DNA of 36,605 nucleotides, from NCBI GenBank assembly GCA_036276235.1, contig DATBDZ010000161.1, forward strand, positions 1 to 36,605, in the 5' to 3' direction. Origin of the DNA: JANWHF01 sp036276235. Its GTDB lineage: Bacteria > Planctomycetota > Phycisphaerae > Tepidisphaerales > Tepidisphaeraceae. The translations under genes were made by a program, and so were the position numbers. The notes below the pieces were generated by a model. It saw only the letters and a list, made by a program, of their open reading frames with translations, had not been told where the DNA came from and did no database searches. Positions 16,497 to 23,390 of the stretch are shown piece after piece (within the stretch, counting starts at the first letter, position 1; every line of letters starts with the position of its first letter).

Positions 16497-16594
16497 ACAA
16501 GACAGCGCCGCCGAAATTGTCACACACCCGCCATCAATGCTCATAAGTATACCCGCTGGACAAGATTGCTCTGACCCGCCACACTTCCGCCGCG

Positions 16595-17611
16595 ATGGCG
16601 TTGGCGTTAAGCGGCGGTTTGAGCGAGGGCGTGTTGCTGCTGGTGGCGGCGGCGCTGGCGCATTACAGCGCGGCGCGGATGGGGATTTTCGCGCTGTCGC
16701 GCGCCGATGGCGCCGACCCCGGCCGCCGCGCGATCGGCCAATGGATTCCCATCGCGGCCACCGCGATCGGCGCTCTGCTCATGAACGAGCCGAAGATGGC
16801 GCTCTCCGTCATCCTGGGGACCAGCGTCGCATCGCTTGCGCTGGTTCCAGGATTGATCGCGGTCGTTTCCTCCAGCAACGTCCTGCCCGCAAGCCGGCGG
16901 GCCTGGCCGTTCCTGCTGCCGGCGGCACTGCTGCCGATGATGGCGGGATTCAGCGCGCATCTCGCGTGGGGACATGCTATCGCCATGTTGCTCTTCGGCG
17001 CGATGGTGCTGATGGTCTGGCTGCAGGATCCGGGTGATGAAACGACCTCCGCGCCGGCTATCGAGCGCTCGCGGTCGAGATATCTCGTCGTCGTTGCAAT
17101 GCTGCTTGCCGTCGGCGGCGCTTACCTGGCGGTGAAGGGAACCATCTTCGCGTCGAATGAAATCCGCGTTTATTCGCCGCCGCTGGTCGCTTCGATCGTT
17201 CTCAATCCGCTGCTGCTGATGCCGACGATCGGCACGGCATCCACGCTCGCCCAAAACGGCCACTCCGGCCGCGCGCTCTCCGCGATGGCGGCGACGGTAC
17301 TGCTAAATCTTTGCCTGTTGCTCCCCATGGTCATCCTGTTGCACGTTGGCCTGCATTCGGCGGACAAGCTCAAGATGATTCACACGGGCAATGAATTGCT
17401 CGCCCAACTGGCGGCGGCAGCGATGCCTTACCCGATGGCCGCGTGGCGGATCGATACCGTGCTGCTGGTGCTGTTTGGATTTGCCGCCATCCCCGTGGCG
17501 ATGGGACGCTGGGTGATCGGCTGGCTCGAATCCGGCCTGCTGATTTTTGGCTACGTGGCCTATCTGGCGTTCAGCGTGTTAGCGATCACCAAGGGATATC
17601 TTCCCACTTGA
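16595..17611 (+). CDS. Polytopic membrane protein, possibly a degenerate cation/Ca2+ exchanger relative
   Basis: The 338-residue protein is almost entirely hydrophobic, with about ten membrane helices. Two blocks resemble the inverted alpha repeats of Na+/Ca2+ exchangers: NEPKMALSVILGTSVASLAL followed by VPGLIAVV, and GHSGRALSAMAATVLLNLCL followed by LLPMVILL. They match the part of each repeat that normally reads GN.IGSNI.N...VLGL. The preceding GTS.PE motifs with their ion-binding acids are missing from both halves. This may be a fold relative with another substrate; the assignment is inference. The start is uncertain: the ATG at 16595 has no clear ribosome binding site, and the frame opens only at 16547. 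It runs 26 bp upstream of thyX and is probably co-transcribed with it. Confidence 0.7.
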   Translation: MALALSGGLSEGVLLLVAAALAHYSAARMGIFALSRADGADPGRRAIGQWIPIAATAIGALLMNEPKMALSVILGTSVASLALVPGLIAVVSSSNVLPASRRAWPFLLPAALLPMMAGFSAHLAWGHAIAMLLFGAMVLMVWLQDPGDETTSAPAIERSRSRYLVVVAMLLAVGGAYLAVKGTIFASNEIRVYSPPLVASIVLNPLLLMPTIGTASTLAQNGHSGRALSAMAATVLLNLCLLLPMVILLHVGLHSADKLKMIHTGNELLAQLAAAAMPYPMAAWRIDTVLLVLFGFAAIPVAMGRWVIGWLESGLLIFGYVAYLAFSVLAITKGYLPT

Positions 17612-17637
17612 GCGCCGTTGGCTATCATCCACAACCC

Positions 17638-18525
17638 ATGAGCATTCGGACAAGCGATATTCAGATCGAGAAAAAGCCTTTTGAGGCGGAAGTATTCGAC
17701 GTGATGGGCGGGTCGGCACGCTGGGACGTGAAGGTCGATGAGCACGGCCTGGTGGGGCTGGTGGATGTGATGCCGCGCTTCGCGCCCAAGGGAAAGACCG
17801 CCGATTTTGCGATCGTGCAAGCCGCCCGCGTTTCGTACGGCGAGGGGACCAAGCAAGTCAACGAAGATCGCGGGCTGATTCGCTATCTGGCGCGGCATCG
17901 GCACACGACGCCATTTGAGATGGTGGAATTCAAATTCCACCAGGTGATGCCAATCTTCGTGGCGCGGCAATGGATTCGCCATCGCACCGCCAACGTCAAC
18001 GAATATAGCGCGCGATATTCGGTCGTGCGCGATCGCTTCTACCGCCCGAGCCTGGAAAACGTCCGCCAGCAAAGCACGACCAACCGCCAGGGCGGCGATG
18101 AGCCGATCGACAACGCCACCGCGCAGGAATTTCTCAACTATCTCGATAAGGTCGAATCAAGCTACGCGGACTACGAAAAGCTGATGGAGAAAGGCGTCGC
18201 CCGCGAGTTGGCCCGCATCGGGCTGCCGGTCAATGTCTATACCGAATGGTATTGGAAGATCGATCTGCACAATCTCTTTCATTTCCTGTCGCTGCGGATG
18301 GATTCGCATGCGCAGCAGGAAATCCGGGATTATGCGACGGCGATGTTCGCGCTCATTCAGCCGATCGTTCCAATCGCCGCCGAGGCGTTCGTCGATTACA
18401 ACTTCGAGGGCCTGCACCTGACGCGGCTGGAGATCGAGGCGATCCGCGCCGATCAACCCCTCAACACCCAAAACAAACGCGAAGCGGCGGAGTGGGAACA
18501 GAAGAAGAAGAGGCTGGGGTTGTAG
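17638..18525 (+). CDS. thyX: FAD-dependent thymidylate synthase ThyX
   Basis: The 295-residue enzyme converts dUMP to dTMP using methylene-tetrahydrofolate, FAD and NADPH. The ThyX signature RHRTANVNEYSAR (near 115-127) is intact apart from Asn in place of the commoner Ser, followed by YS. Also visible are AARVSYGEGTK, RHRHTTPFEMVEFKF and WYWKIDLHNLFHFLSLRMD with AQQEIRDYA, all expected for the family. It is longer than the classic 220-250 residues because of an N-terminal stretch of about 50 residues. I chose the ATG at 17638 because the open frame upstream overlaps the preceding membrane-protein gene. Its TAG stop falls at the first bases of a GTTGTAGGTTGTGGG repeat. Confidence 0.95.
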   Translation: MSIRTSDIQIEKKPFEAEVFDVMGGSARWDVKVDEHGLVGLVDVMPRFAPKGKTADFAIVQAARVSYGEGTKQVNEDRGLIRYLARHRHTTPFEMVEFKFHQVMPIFVARQWIRHRTANVNEYSARYSVVRDRFYRPSLENVRQQSTTNRQGGDEPIDNATAQEFLNYLDKVESSYADYEKLMEKGVARELARIGLPVNVYTEWYWKIDLHNLFHFLSLRMDSHAQQEIRDYATAMFALIQPIVPIAAEAFVDYNFEGLHLTRLEIEAIRADQPLNTQNKREAAEWEQKKKRLGL

Positions 18526-18703
18526 GTTGTGGGTTGTTGGTTGTGGGCGGTGGGCTGTAGGAGGATACCAACGCCAATGGGCGAACGCATTCATGTAGGG
18601 TGGGTGTGCTCGCCCACCGTTTGACGCTCGTGGTGGGCGAGTACACCCACCCTACAAATGATCACAACCAACAACCCACCACCAACCACCAACCACCAAC
18701 AAA
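18520..18703. repeat. Inverted GTTGTGG / CCACCAAC arrays around a palindrome
   Basis: Tandem GTTGTGGGTTGTTGGTTGTG at about 18520-18560 faces complementary CAACCAACAACCCACCACC at about 18663-18700, with the 61-bp palindrome of 18595-18655 nested between them. The design is like the AGTTGTC arrays at 14594 and 36323 but with another unit. It covers the whole gap between thyX and the LOG-family gene. Confidence 0.75.
18595..18655. repeat. GTAGGGTGGGTGT palindrome, second copy
   Basis: 61-bp hairpin from GTAGGGTGGGTGTGCTCGCC to its complement ending in CACCCACCCTAC, nearly identical in both arms to 5515-5575. The loop differs (GTTTGACGCTC against ATCTGCCACTC). Confidence 0.9.
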
Positions 18704-19528
18704 ATGCCCAACGACCCTTCTCTTGCCCGCGCCGATAACGCCGACAGTTGGCGGGTTTTCCGCATCATGGCGGAATTCGTCGAAGGCTTCGAAGTTCTCG
18801 CGCCCATCAAGCGCGGCGTCACCCTCTTCGGCAGCGCCCGCACCAAACCGGATGATCCCATGTACAAGGCCGCCGAGGAAACGGCGCGGCTTTTGGCCAA
18901 GGCAAAATTCGACGTCATCACCGGCGGCGGGCCGGGCATCATGGAAGCCGGCAACAAAGGCGCCTTCGAAGCCGGCGGCACCTCGATCGGCCTTAATATC
19001 TCATTGCCGCACGAGCAGGAATCCAACCGCTATCAGAGCATCAGCCTCGATTTTCACTACTTCTATGCCCGCAAGGTCATGTTCGTGAAATACGCGCTGG
19101 CGTTCATCTGCTTCCCCGGCGGGTACGGCACGCTCGATGAATTCTTCGAGACGCTAACGCTCATGCAAACGATGAAGACCGAAGCCTTCCCCATCATCCT
19201 CTTCGGCTCCCACTATTGGCGCGGCCTCGACGAATGGATGCGCGCCACGCTCATCCCAAATTTCATCGACGCCGAGGATCGCGATATTTTCCGTCTCGTC
19301 GATTCGCCGCAAGAAGCCGTAAAGCTGATCAAACACAGCCTGCACAAACCCTGGTGGCAGCCCGAAGATGAAGCCGTCAAGAAAGCCGCCGGCACAACCA
19401 AACACCGCACGCGCGTCCCGCTTTCAGGCGCGAAAGCCGCCGATACCGGCGAAGGAACGCGATACGGGAAGAGGCCCAAGAAGACAGAGAAGAAGCACGC
19501 GAAGGTTTCGCCAAAGCCGTCGCAGTAG
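18704..19528 (+). CDS. LOG-family Rossmann-fold protein (TIGR00730-like)
   Basis: The 274-residue protein has the LOG-family nucleotide-binding motifs GGGPGIMEAGNKGA (near 74-87) and FPGGYGTLDEFFE (near 137-149), with the conserved HYFYARKVMF between them. Such proteins are cytosolic and in many bacteria act as cytokinin riboside monophosphate or AMP phosphoribohydrolases, releasing a base and ribose-5-phosphate. The last 45 or so residues are a basic, low-complexity extension (KRPKKTEKKHAKVSPKPSQ) beyond the usual family length, perhaps a nucleic-acid or membrane contact. The gene starts directly after an array of CCACCAAC repeats. Confidence 0.9.
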   Translation: MPNDPSLARADNADSWRVFRIMAEFVEGFEVLAPIKRGVTLFGSARTKPDDPMYKAAEETARLLAKAKFDVITGGGPGIMEAGNKGAFEAGGTSIGLNISLPHEQESNRYQSISLDFHYFYARKVMFVKYALAFICFPGGYGTLDEFFETLTLMQTMKTEAFPIILFGSHYWRGLDEWMRATLIPNFIDAEDRDIFRLVDSPQEAVKLIKHSLHKPWWQPEDEAVKKAAGTTKHRTRVPLSGAKAADTGEGTRYGKRPKKTEKKHAKVSPKPSQ

Positions 19529-19725
19529 GCAGCCGACTTCGGTTGGCGACATAAAATCTGTTGAAGACTCTTTTGTGGTAAGGCTTTTCCACGCGAGCCG
19601 CCCGTGCCACTGCAAACGCGTTGCCCAACTCACCAAGCGGCCCGCGATTTGCCGATGGTTCGACAACCGGCGCGTTTGCGCCTATGGTTGACCTTTGTCC
19701 GTCTCGGGCCATTTGAGGAGCCGCG

Positions 19726-21351
19726 GTGGGTACGACAGTTGATGCGGGGAGGAGTAGCTCGGATATCTCTGAGCCAGCGGTCGATGCTCCGCAAAAGGAG
19801 CGCGACGCGACCTTAACCAAGCTTCAATCCAACCATGCGCCGGAAGATGCGCATTTCAAGCGCCAGCGCCGCTACGTTACCGCCGCCATGATGATGGTGA
19901 TGGTGCTCGCGTCGATGGAGCAGACCGTCACCAGCACGGCGATGCCCACGATCGTCGGCGATCTGAACGGCCTGGAACATTATTCATGGGTCGTCTCCAT
20001 CTATTTGCTGGCCTGTACGATCAGCATGCCGCTCTATGGTCGGCTCGCGGATGCGCTGGGGCGGAAAAAAGTCATCCTGTTTGCGATTGCGCTCTTCTGC
20101 GTTGCATCAGTGCTGGCGTCGGCGTCGCATTCGATGTTTGAGCTCATTCTGTTCCGCGGTTTGCAGGGTTTGGGCGCGGGCGGAATTATGCCTGTCGTTC
20201 TTACAATTCTGGGCGACATTTTCACGCTCAAAGAGCGGGCGGCGGTGCAGGGATTTTTCAGTTTCATCTGGGGGTCGGCGTCGATCGCGGGGCCGGTGCT
20301 GGGCGCGTTTCTGGTCAAGACGATGGGCTGGCGTTCGATTTTCTTTGTCAATCTGCCGTTCGCTGCGCTCAGCTTCGTGGTGTTGGTCTGGAAATATCAT
20401 GACCGCGAGAAGCCCCACTCGACGGATCTGGATCTCCCGGGCGTGACGCTGCTGGCGATCGCCTGCACGGCGGTTCTGGCGGTCGTTTCCCCCATGGGCC
20501 GCGACGGCTGGCCGCTGCCGGCGATAATCGGCCTCGTGGCGGTGGCGATCGCTACGACGCTCTGCTTCATTAAAGTAGAACGCAGCGCCGCCAATCCGAT
20601 TCTGCCGCCCGATCTGTTTGCCAAGCGCGCCATCGGGCCTTCGATGATCGCCAGCGGTTTGCTGGGCATTGGATTTTTAAGCATGGACACCTACGTCCCG
20701 CTTTATGTTCAAGGCGCCAAGGGAGGAGGTGCGGCCGCGGCGGGGTGGGCCGTGACACCGGTCATGCTCACCTGGGCGCTGAGCGGCCTCTTTGCCGCGC
20801 CGATGATCATTCGACTTGGCTTTCGCAAAACCGCGACGTTCGGCTGCATTCTGACGCTTGTCAGCTTCAGCGGGCTGGTGGCCTGCGCGTTTGCCGATGC
20901 GCCGCGCTGGGCGGTCACCGGCGTTCTGCTGATCAGCGGCCTTGGATTCGGGCCGGCGTCGATGTCATATCTGCTGGCATCGCAGGAAGCCGTCGCCTGG
21001 CAGCAGCGCGGGATCATCACCAGCGGCATCCAATTCTTCCGCACCATCGGCGGTGCGATCGGCATTGGCCTCATGGGAATGCTCTTCAACAGGCTGATCG
21101 CCCCCGATCTGGCGCGGCTGCACGACGCCGGCATCAATCCATCCGATTTGATGGACCCCATCCGCCGCGGCCAGCTCAATCCCACCGCGCTGCACACCGC
21201 CAGCCGCATGATCGGGCATGGCTTAACGTGGGTCTTCGCGGCGATGCTGATCTTCGCCGCCATGCAGGTGGTCGTGACGCTCTTGCTGCCCAACCGCAAG
21301 GCGGATCATGCGATCAGTCGCGTCGAAGCGATGGAAGCGATCGCGGGGTAA
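19726..21351 (+). CDS. MFS multidrug exporter of the DHA2 (EmrB/QacA) type
   Basis: The 541-residue integral membrane protein has about 14 helices. Family motifs are D1-like MEQTVTSTAMPTIVGDL, motif A YGRLADALGRKK (near 105-115) and motif C GSASIAGPVLGAFL. This points to a proton-driven drug exporter in the cytoplasmic membrane; the substrate is unknown. The start is a GTG at 19726 with GAGGAG five bases upstream; no ATG precedes the first helix, so the roughly 50-residue hydrophilic N-terminus is probably real. No MarR/TetR regulator or membrane-fusion partner is adjacent. The upstream 200 bp (19529-19725) show no other feature. The gene is followed within 2 bp by a palindromic repeat. Confidence 0.9.
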   Translation: MGTTVDAGRSSSDISEPAVDAPQKERDATLTKLQSNHAPEDAHFKRQRRYVTAAMMMVMVLASMEQTVTSTAMPTIVGDLNGLEHYSWVVSIYLLACTISMPLYGRLADALGRKKVILFAIALFCVASVLASASHSMFELILFRGLQGLGAGGIMPVVLTILGDIFTLKERAAVQGFFSFIWGSASIAGPVLGAFLVKTMGWRSIFFVNLPFAALSFVVLVWKYHDREKPHSTDLDLPGVTLLAIACTAVLAVVSPMGRDGWPLPAIIGLVAVAIATTLCFIKVERSAANPILPPDLFAKRAIGPSMIASGLLGIGFLSMDTYVPLYVQGAKGGGAAAAGWAVTPVMLTWALSGLFAAPMIIRLGFRKTATFGCILTLVSFSGLVACAFADAPRWAVTGVLLISGLGFGPASMSYLLASQEAVAWQQRGIITSGIQFFRTIGGAIGIGLMGMLFNRLIAPDLARLHDAGINPSDLMDPIRRGQLNPTALHTASRMIGHGLTWVFAAMLIFAAMQVVVTLLLPNRKADHAISRVEAMEAIAG

Positions 21352-21352
21352 T

Positions 21353-21516
21353 GTAGGGGCGAACCTTGTGTTCGCCCAACGTTATTCGCCGATTCGCGGA
21401 GGGCGAACACGAGGTTCGCCCCTACAAGGCCGGCCTTGACTCTGTAGGGGTGAACCTTGTGTTCACCCTCTTTGTCCGCGAAACCAGCGGAGGGCGAACA
21501 CAAGGTTCGCCCCTAC
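21353..21516. repeat. Two more GTAGGGG-GAACC palindromes
   Basis: Copies at 21353-21425 and 21444-21516 belong to the family of the array at 2944-3263, with an 18-bp spacer. The second copy overlaps the end of the glycoside-hydrolase-like gene and contributes its TAG stop codon (21513-21515) from the GTAGGG end. Confidence 0.9.
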
Positions 21517-22943
21517 GAGCGATCGATCCGAATGGCAATATCCTGCTCGTATTTCGGCAGTACCAGATTTACATTGGCATCTGTCGCGGTAACCGCATCC
21601 ATCTTCTCCGCCGGCCCCTTCCGTGTGTCAATCCACTGCACACGATAACTTCCCGGCGGCAATTTCAAGTCGAGCTGATTTAATCCTGTGCCGCGCATGT
21701 AGATCGCATAGGTCTTTCCCTGTTCCGCCAGAACGCGCGCGGTCATCTCTTTGGATAACGTCGAGCGGATCAACGTTTCATCCGGCTTCATGCGCGTGAA
21801 ATTCATGCCGCTCAGAAAGTCTTTGAGAATTCTAAATTGCTTGCGCAATTCCGGCCCGCCGCCGCCGGGTTGTTTGGCGGGGAGGGGCATGAAGCTGCCG
21901 TCTTCGTGGCCGGCGGTGAAGGAATAATCCAGGTGGTCGAAGATTCCGCCGCCGGCGAGGAAGAAATCCCAGGCTTCCATGCGATAGATTGCATCGCCGG
22001 TGCCTTTGAATCCGGTTTCATCGTCGGCAATGACTTTGTTCAGGCCAAAATTCTGCGTGACGGCATCGGGCGGCGTCGCATAATGGAAATTGAAGATCGA
22101 AACCAGCGGGCTTGGCTGGGTGATCCTTTTGGATTTGTTGGCGATGTTCTGCGCAATCAGATGCCGCACGCCCAAAGCCGTCTCGGCGTCGGCGAGGGTT
22201 TGGGCGATGTGCATCTGCCAGTCGATCGTTACGCCGCCGAAGTACGGCTCGTTGCAGATTTCGTAATAGATGTTGTCGAAAGATTTCAGCTCCGCGGCGA
22301 ATTTGCGGACCATCGCGTCTTGCACCTCCAGCAGCTTTCCATTGTCAAGAGTATTTGCGGAAGTACGCGGCAGATCGCCGGCCCCGTTCACATTGTTCTT
22401 CACATTCAGCGGACTCAGGCTCCATTGCGGCTCTTCGTAATAAGGACAGAACAGGACAATCTCGATAACGATCCCCCGCGAGGAAGCCGCCGCGACAAAA
22501 TCGTGCAGCCGCGCGAAATAGGCATCGTTCCAGCGCATCAAATCGAATTTGTTGCGGCCGTTGGCGTAGCCGGGCGTGTCGCTCCGCGCCCAGGGGGCGA
22601 TAAATTTGCCGCTGACGGGCGCCAGAGTGTTGCGCACAATATTGAACGCGCCATCCGGCTCGACATACGCGCCGGAAAATATGCGCGTCAGGTTCAACCC
22701 TGAATCGCGGACGGCGTCGAGATATCGCACGTAATCGAAGTCGCTGTTCAGCACCGCGCCGTAATGCTCGGTTGAGCCGAGGAGAATTGTCGGTTTGCCG
22801 CGGAATTGGATGTAGTGGGAGTTTTCGGGGGAAAGACTGAGGGGCGAGTTCTGAGCAGCCAACCACGATACGGGGAAAGTCAGGACGGAAAGAAAAATCG
22901 CAAGTTGGATTTGAATATGACCAGATGGGCGCGAGGAGTCCAT
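21513..22943 (-). CDS. Secreted glycoside-hydrolase-like (clan A TIM-barrel) protein
   Basis: The 476-residue protein has a signal peptide (hydrophobic IQLAIFLSVLTFPVSWLAAQ), then GKPTILLGSTEHYGAVLNSD and GLNLTRIFSGAYVEP. The motif YYEICNEPYFGG contains the NEP acid/base glutamate of clan-A glycosidases, and VIADDETGFKGTG supplies a candidate nucleophile glutamate. The C-terminal part (GKTYAIYMRGTG to VNLVLPKYEQDIAIRI) looks like a beta-sandwich. It probably cleaves a plant or algal polysaccharide outside the cytoplasm; the exact family and substrate are not evident. The start at 22943 is set by the signal peptide; the open frame upstream runs through repeats. The stop codon lies inside a palindromic repeat. 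Confidence 0.82.
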   Translation of the reverse strand: MDSSRPSGHIQIQLAIFLSVLTFPVSWLAAQNSPLSLSPENSHYIQFRGKPTILLGSTEHYGAVLNSDFDYVRYLDAVRDSGLNLTRIFSGAYVEPDGAFNIVRNTLAPVSGKFIAPWARSDTPGYANGRNKFDLMRWNDAYFARLHDFVAAASSRGIVIEIVLFCPYYEEPQWSLSPLNVKNNVNGAGDLPRTSANTLDNGKLLEVQDAMVRKFAAELKSFDNIYYEICNEPYFGGVTIDWQMHIAQTLADAETALGVRHLIAQNIANKSKRITQPSPLVSIFNFHYATPPDAVTQNFGLNKVIADDETGFKGTGDAIYRMEAWDFFLAGGGIFDHLDYSFTAGHEDGSFMPLPAKQPGGGGPELRKQFRILKDFLSGMNFTRMKPDETLIRSTLSKEMTARVLAEQGKTYAIYMRGTGLNQLDLKLPPGSYRVQWIDTRKGPAEKMDAVTATDANVNLVLPKYEQDIAIRIDRS

Positions 22944-22983
22944 TGCTTGATGGTGCCGTCGCGCGATGTTCGGTGCAAGATTT

Positions 22984-23043
22984 AAAAAGGGAACGCACAG
23001 ACGCACATCTTTTAAAAGATGTGCGTCTGTGCGTCCCCTTTTT
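22984..23043. repeat. 60-bp loopless palindrome upstream of the glycoside hydrolase gene
   Basis: The arms are 30 bp each, joined without a loop at TTTT/AAAA (centre 23013/23014), with a single mismatch. Each arm runs from AAAAAGGG through ACGCACAGACGCACATC. It is flanked by A- and T-runs, so it also looks like a terminator from both sides. It begins 40 bp upstream of the ATG at 22943. The gap 22944-23390 contains this and three other elements and no gene. Confidence 0.9.
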
Positions 23044-23066
23044 CTTCTTCCATCCGCGCAATCCAG

Positions 23067-23085
23067 CCAGATGCTTCGGAGTACC
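23067..23085. repeat. Half copy of the AGATGCTTCGGAGTACC repeat
   Basis: CCAGATGCTTCGGAGTACC is identical to an arm of the complete palindrome at 28688-28769. Confidence 0.7.
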
Positions 23086-23118
23086 AGCTCTGAAAATGTT
23101 GGCGGTCGTACACAAACA

Positions 23119-23218
23119 CCACGGGCATGCTGTCGCAAGCCCATGCCACCCAAAATGGCGCATGACCACAGAATTGGGTGGCATGGGCTCGCGACAGCGT
23201 GCCCGTGGCGTCTTTTAT
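23119..23218. repeat. Palindrome CCACGGGCA...TGCCCGTGG
   Basis: Arms of about 40 bp (CCACGGGCATGCTGTCGCAA then GCCCATGCCACCCA, and their complements) flank a short centre (AAATGGCGCATGACCACAGA). It is of the same type as 10268-10372. Confidence 0.85.
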
Positions 23219-23300
23219 GCTTCGCGGGTCCGCCGCAGCCACATGGCCACTCGGCATGACAGTTAGTTGCGGTGGCAATCCGAATCGTGGCGAAGTATTC

Positions 23301-23372
23301 GTGGCACGGGCGGCTCGCACGTGATCGGCGATAGTCCGCCGACGAAATCCACGAGCGGTCCGCCCTTGCCAC
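23301..23372. repeat. GTGGCACGGGCGG...CCGCCCTTGCCAC element
   Basis: Imperfect inverted ends GTGGCACGGGCGG and CCGCCCTTGCCAC surround an inner GCGATAGTCCGCC region. The end sequence matches the hairpin at 7169-7191. It lies 18 bp past the stop of the HAF-repeat gene. Confidence 0.75.
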
Positions 23373-23390
23373 TTTTATTGCGTTACCACC

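Noticed and set aside
22944..23372. N-terminal extension of the glycoside-hydrolase-like protein
   Set aside because: The frame stays open but consists of palindromic repeat sequence; the signal peptide starts at 22943.
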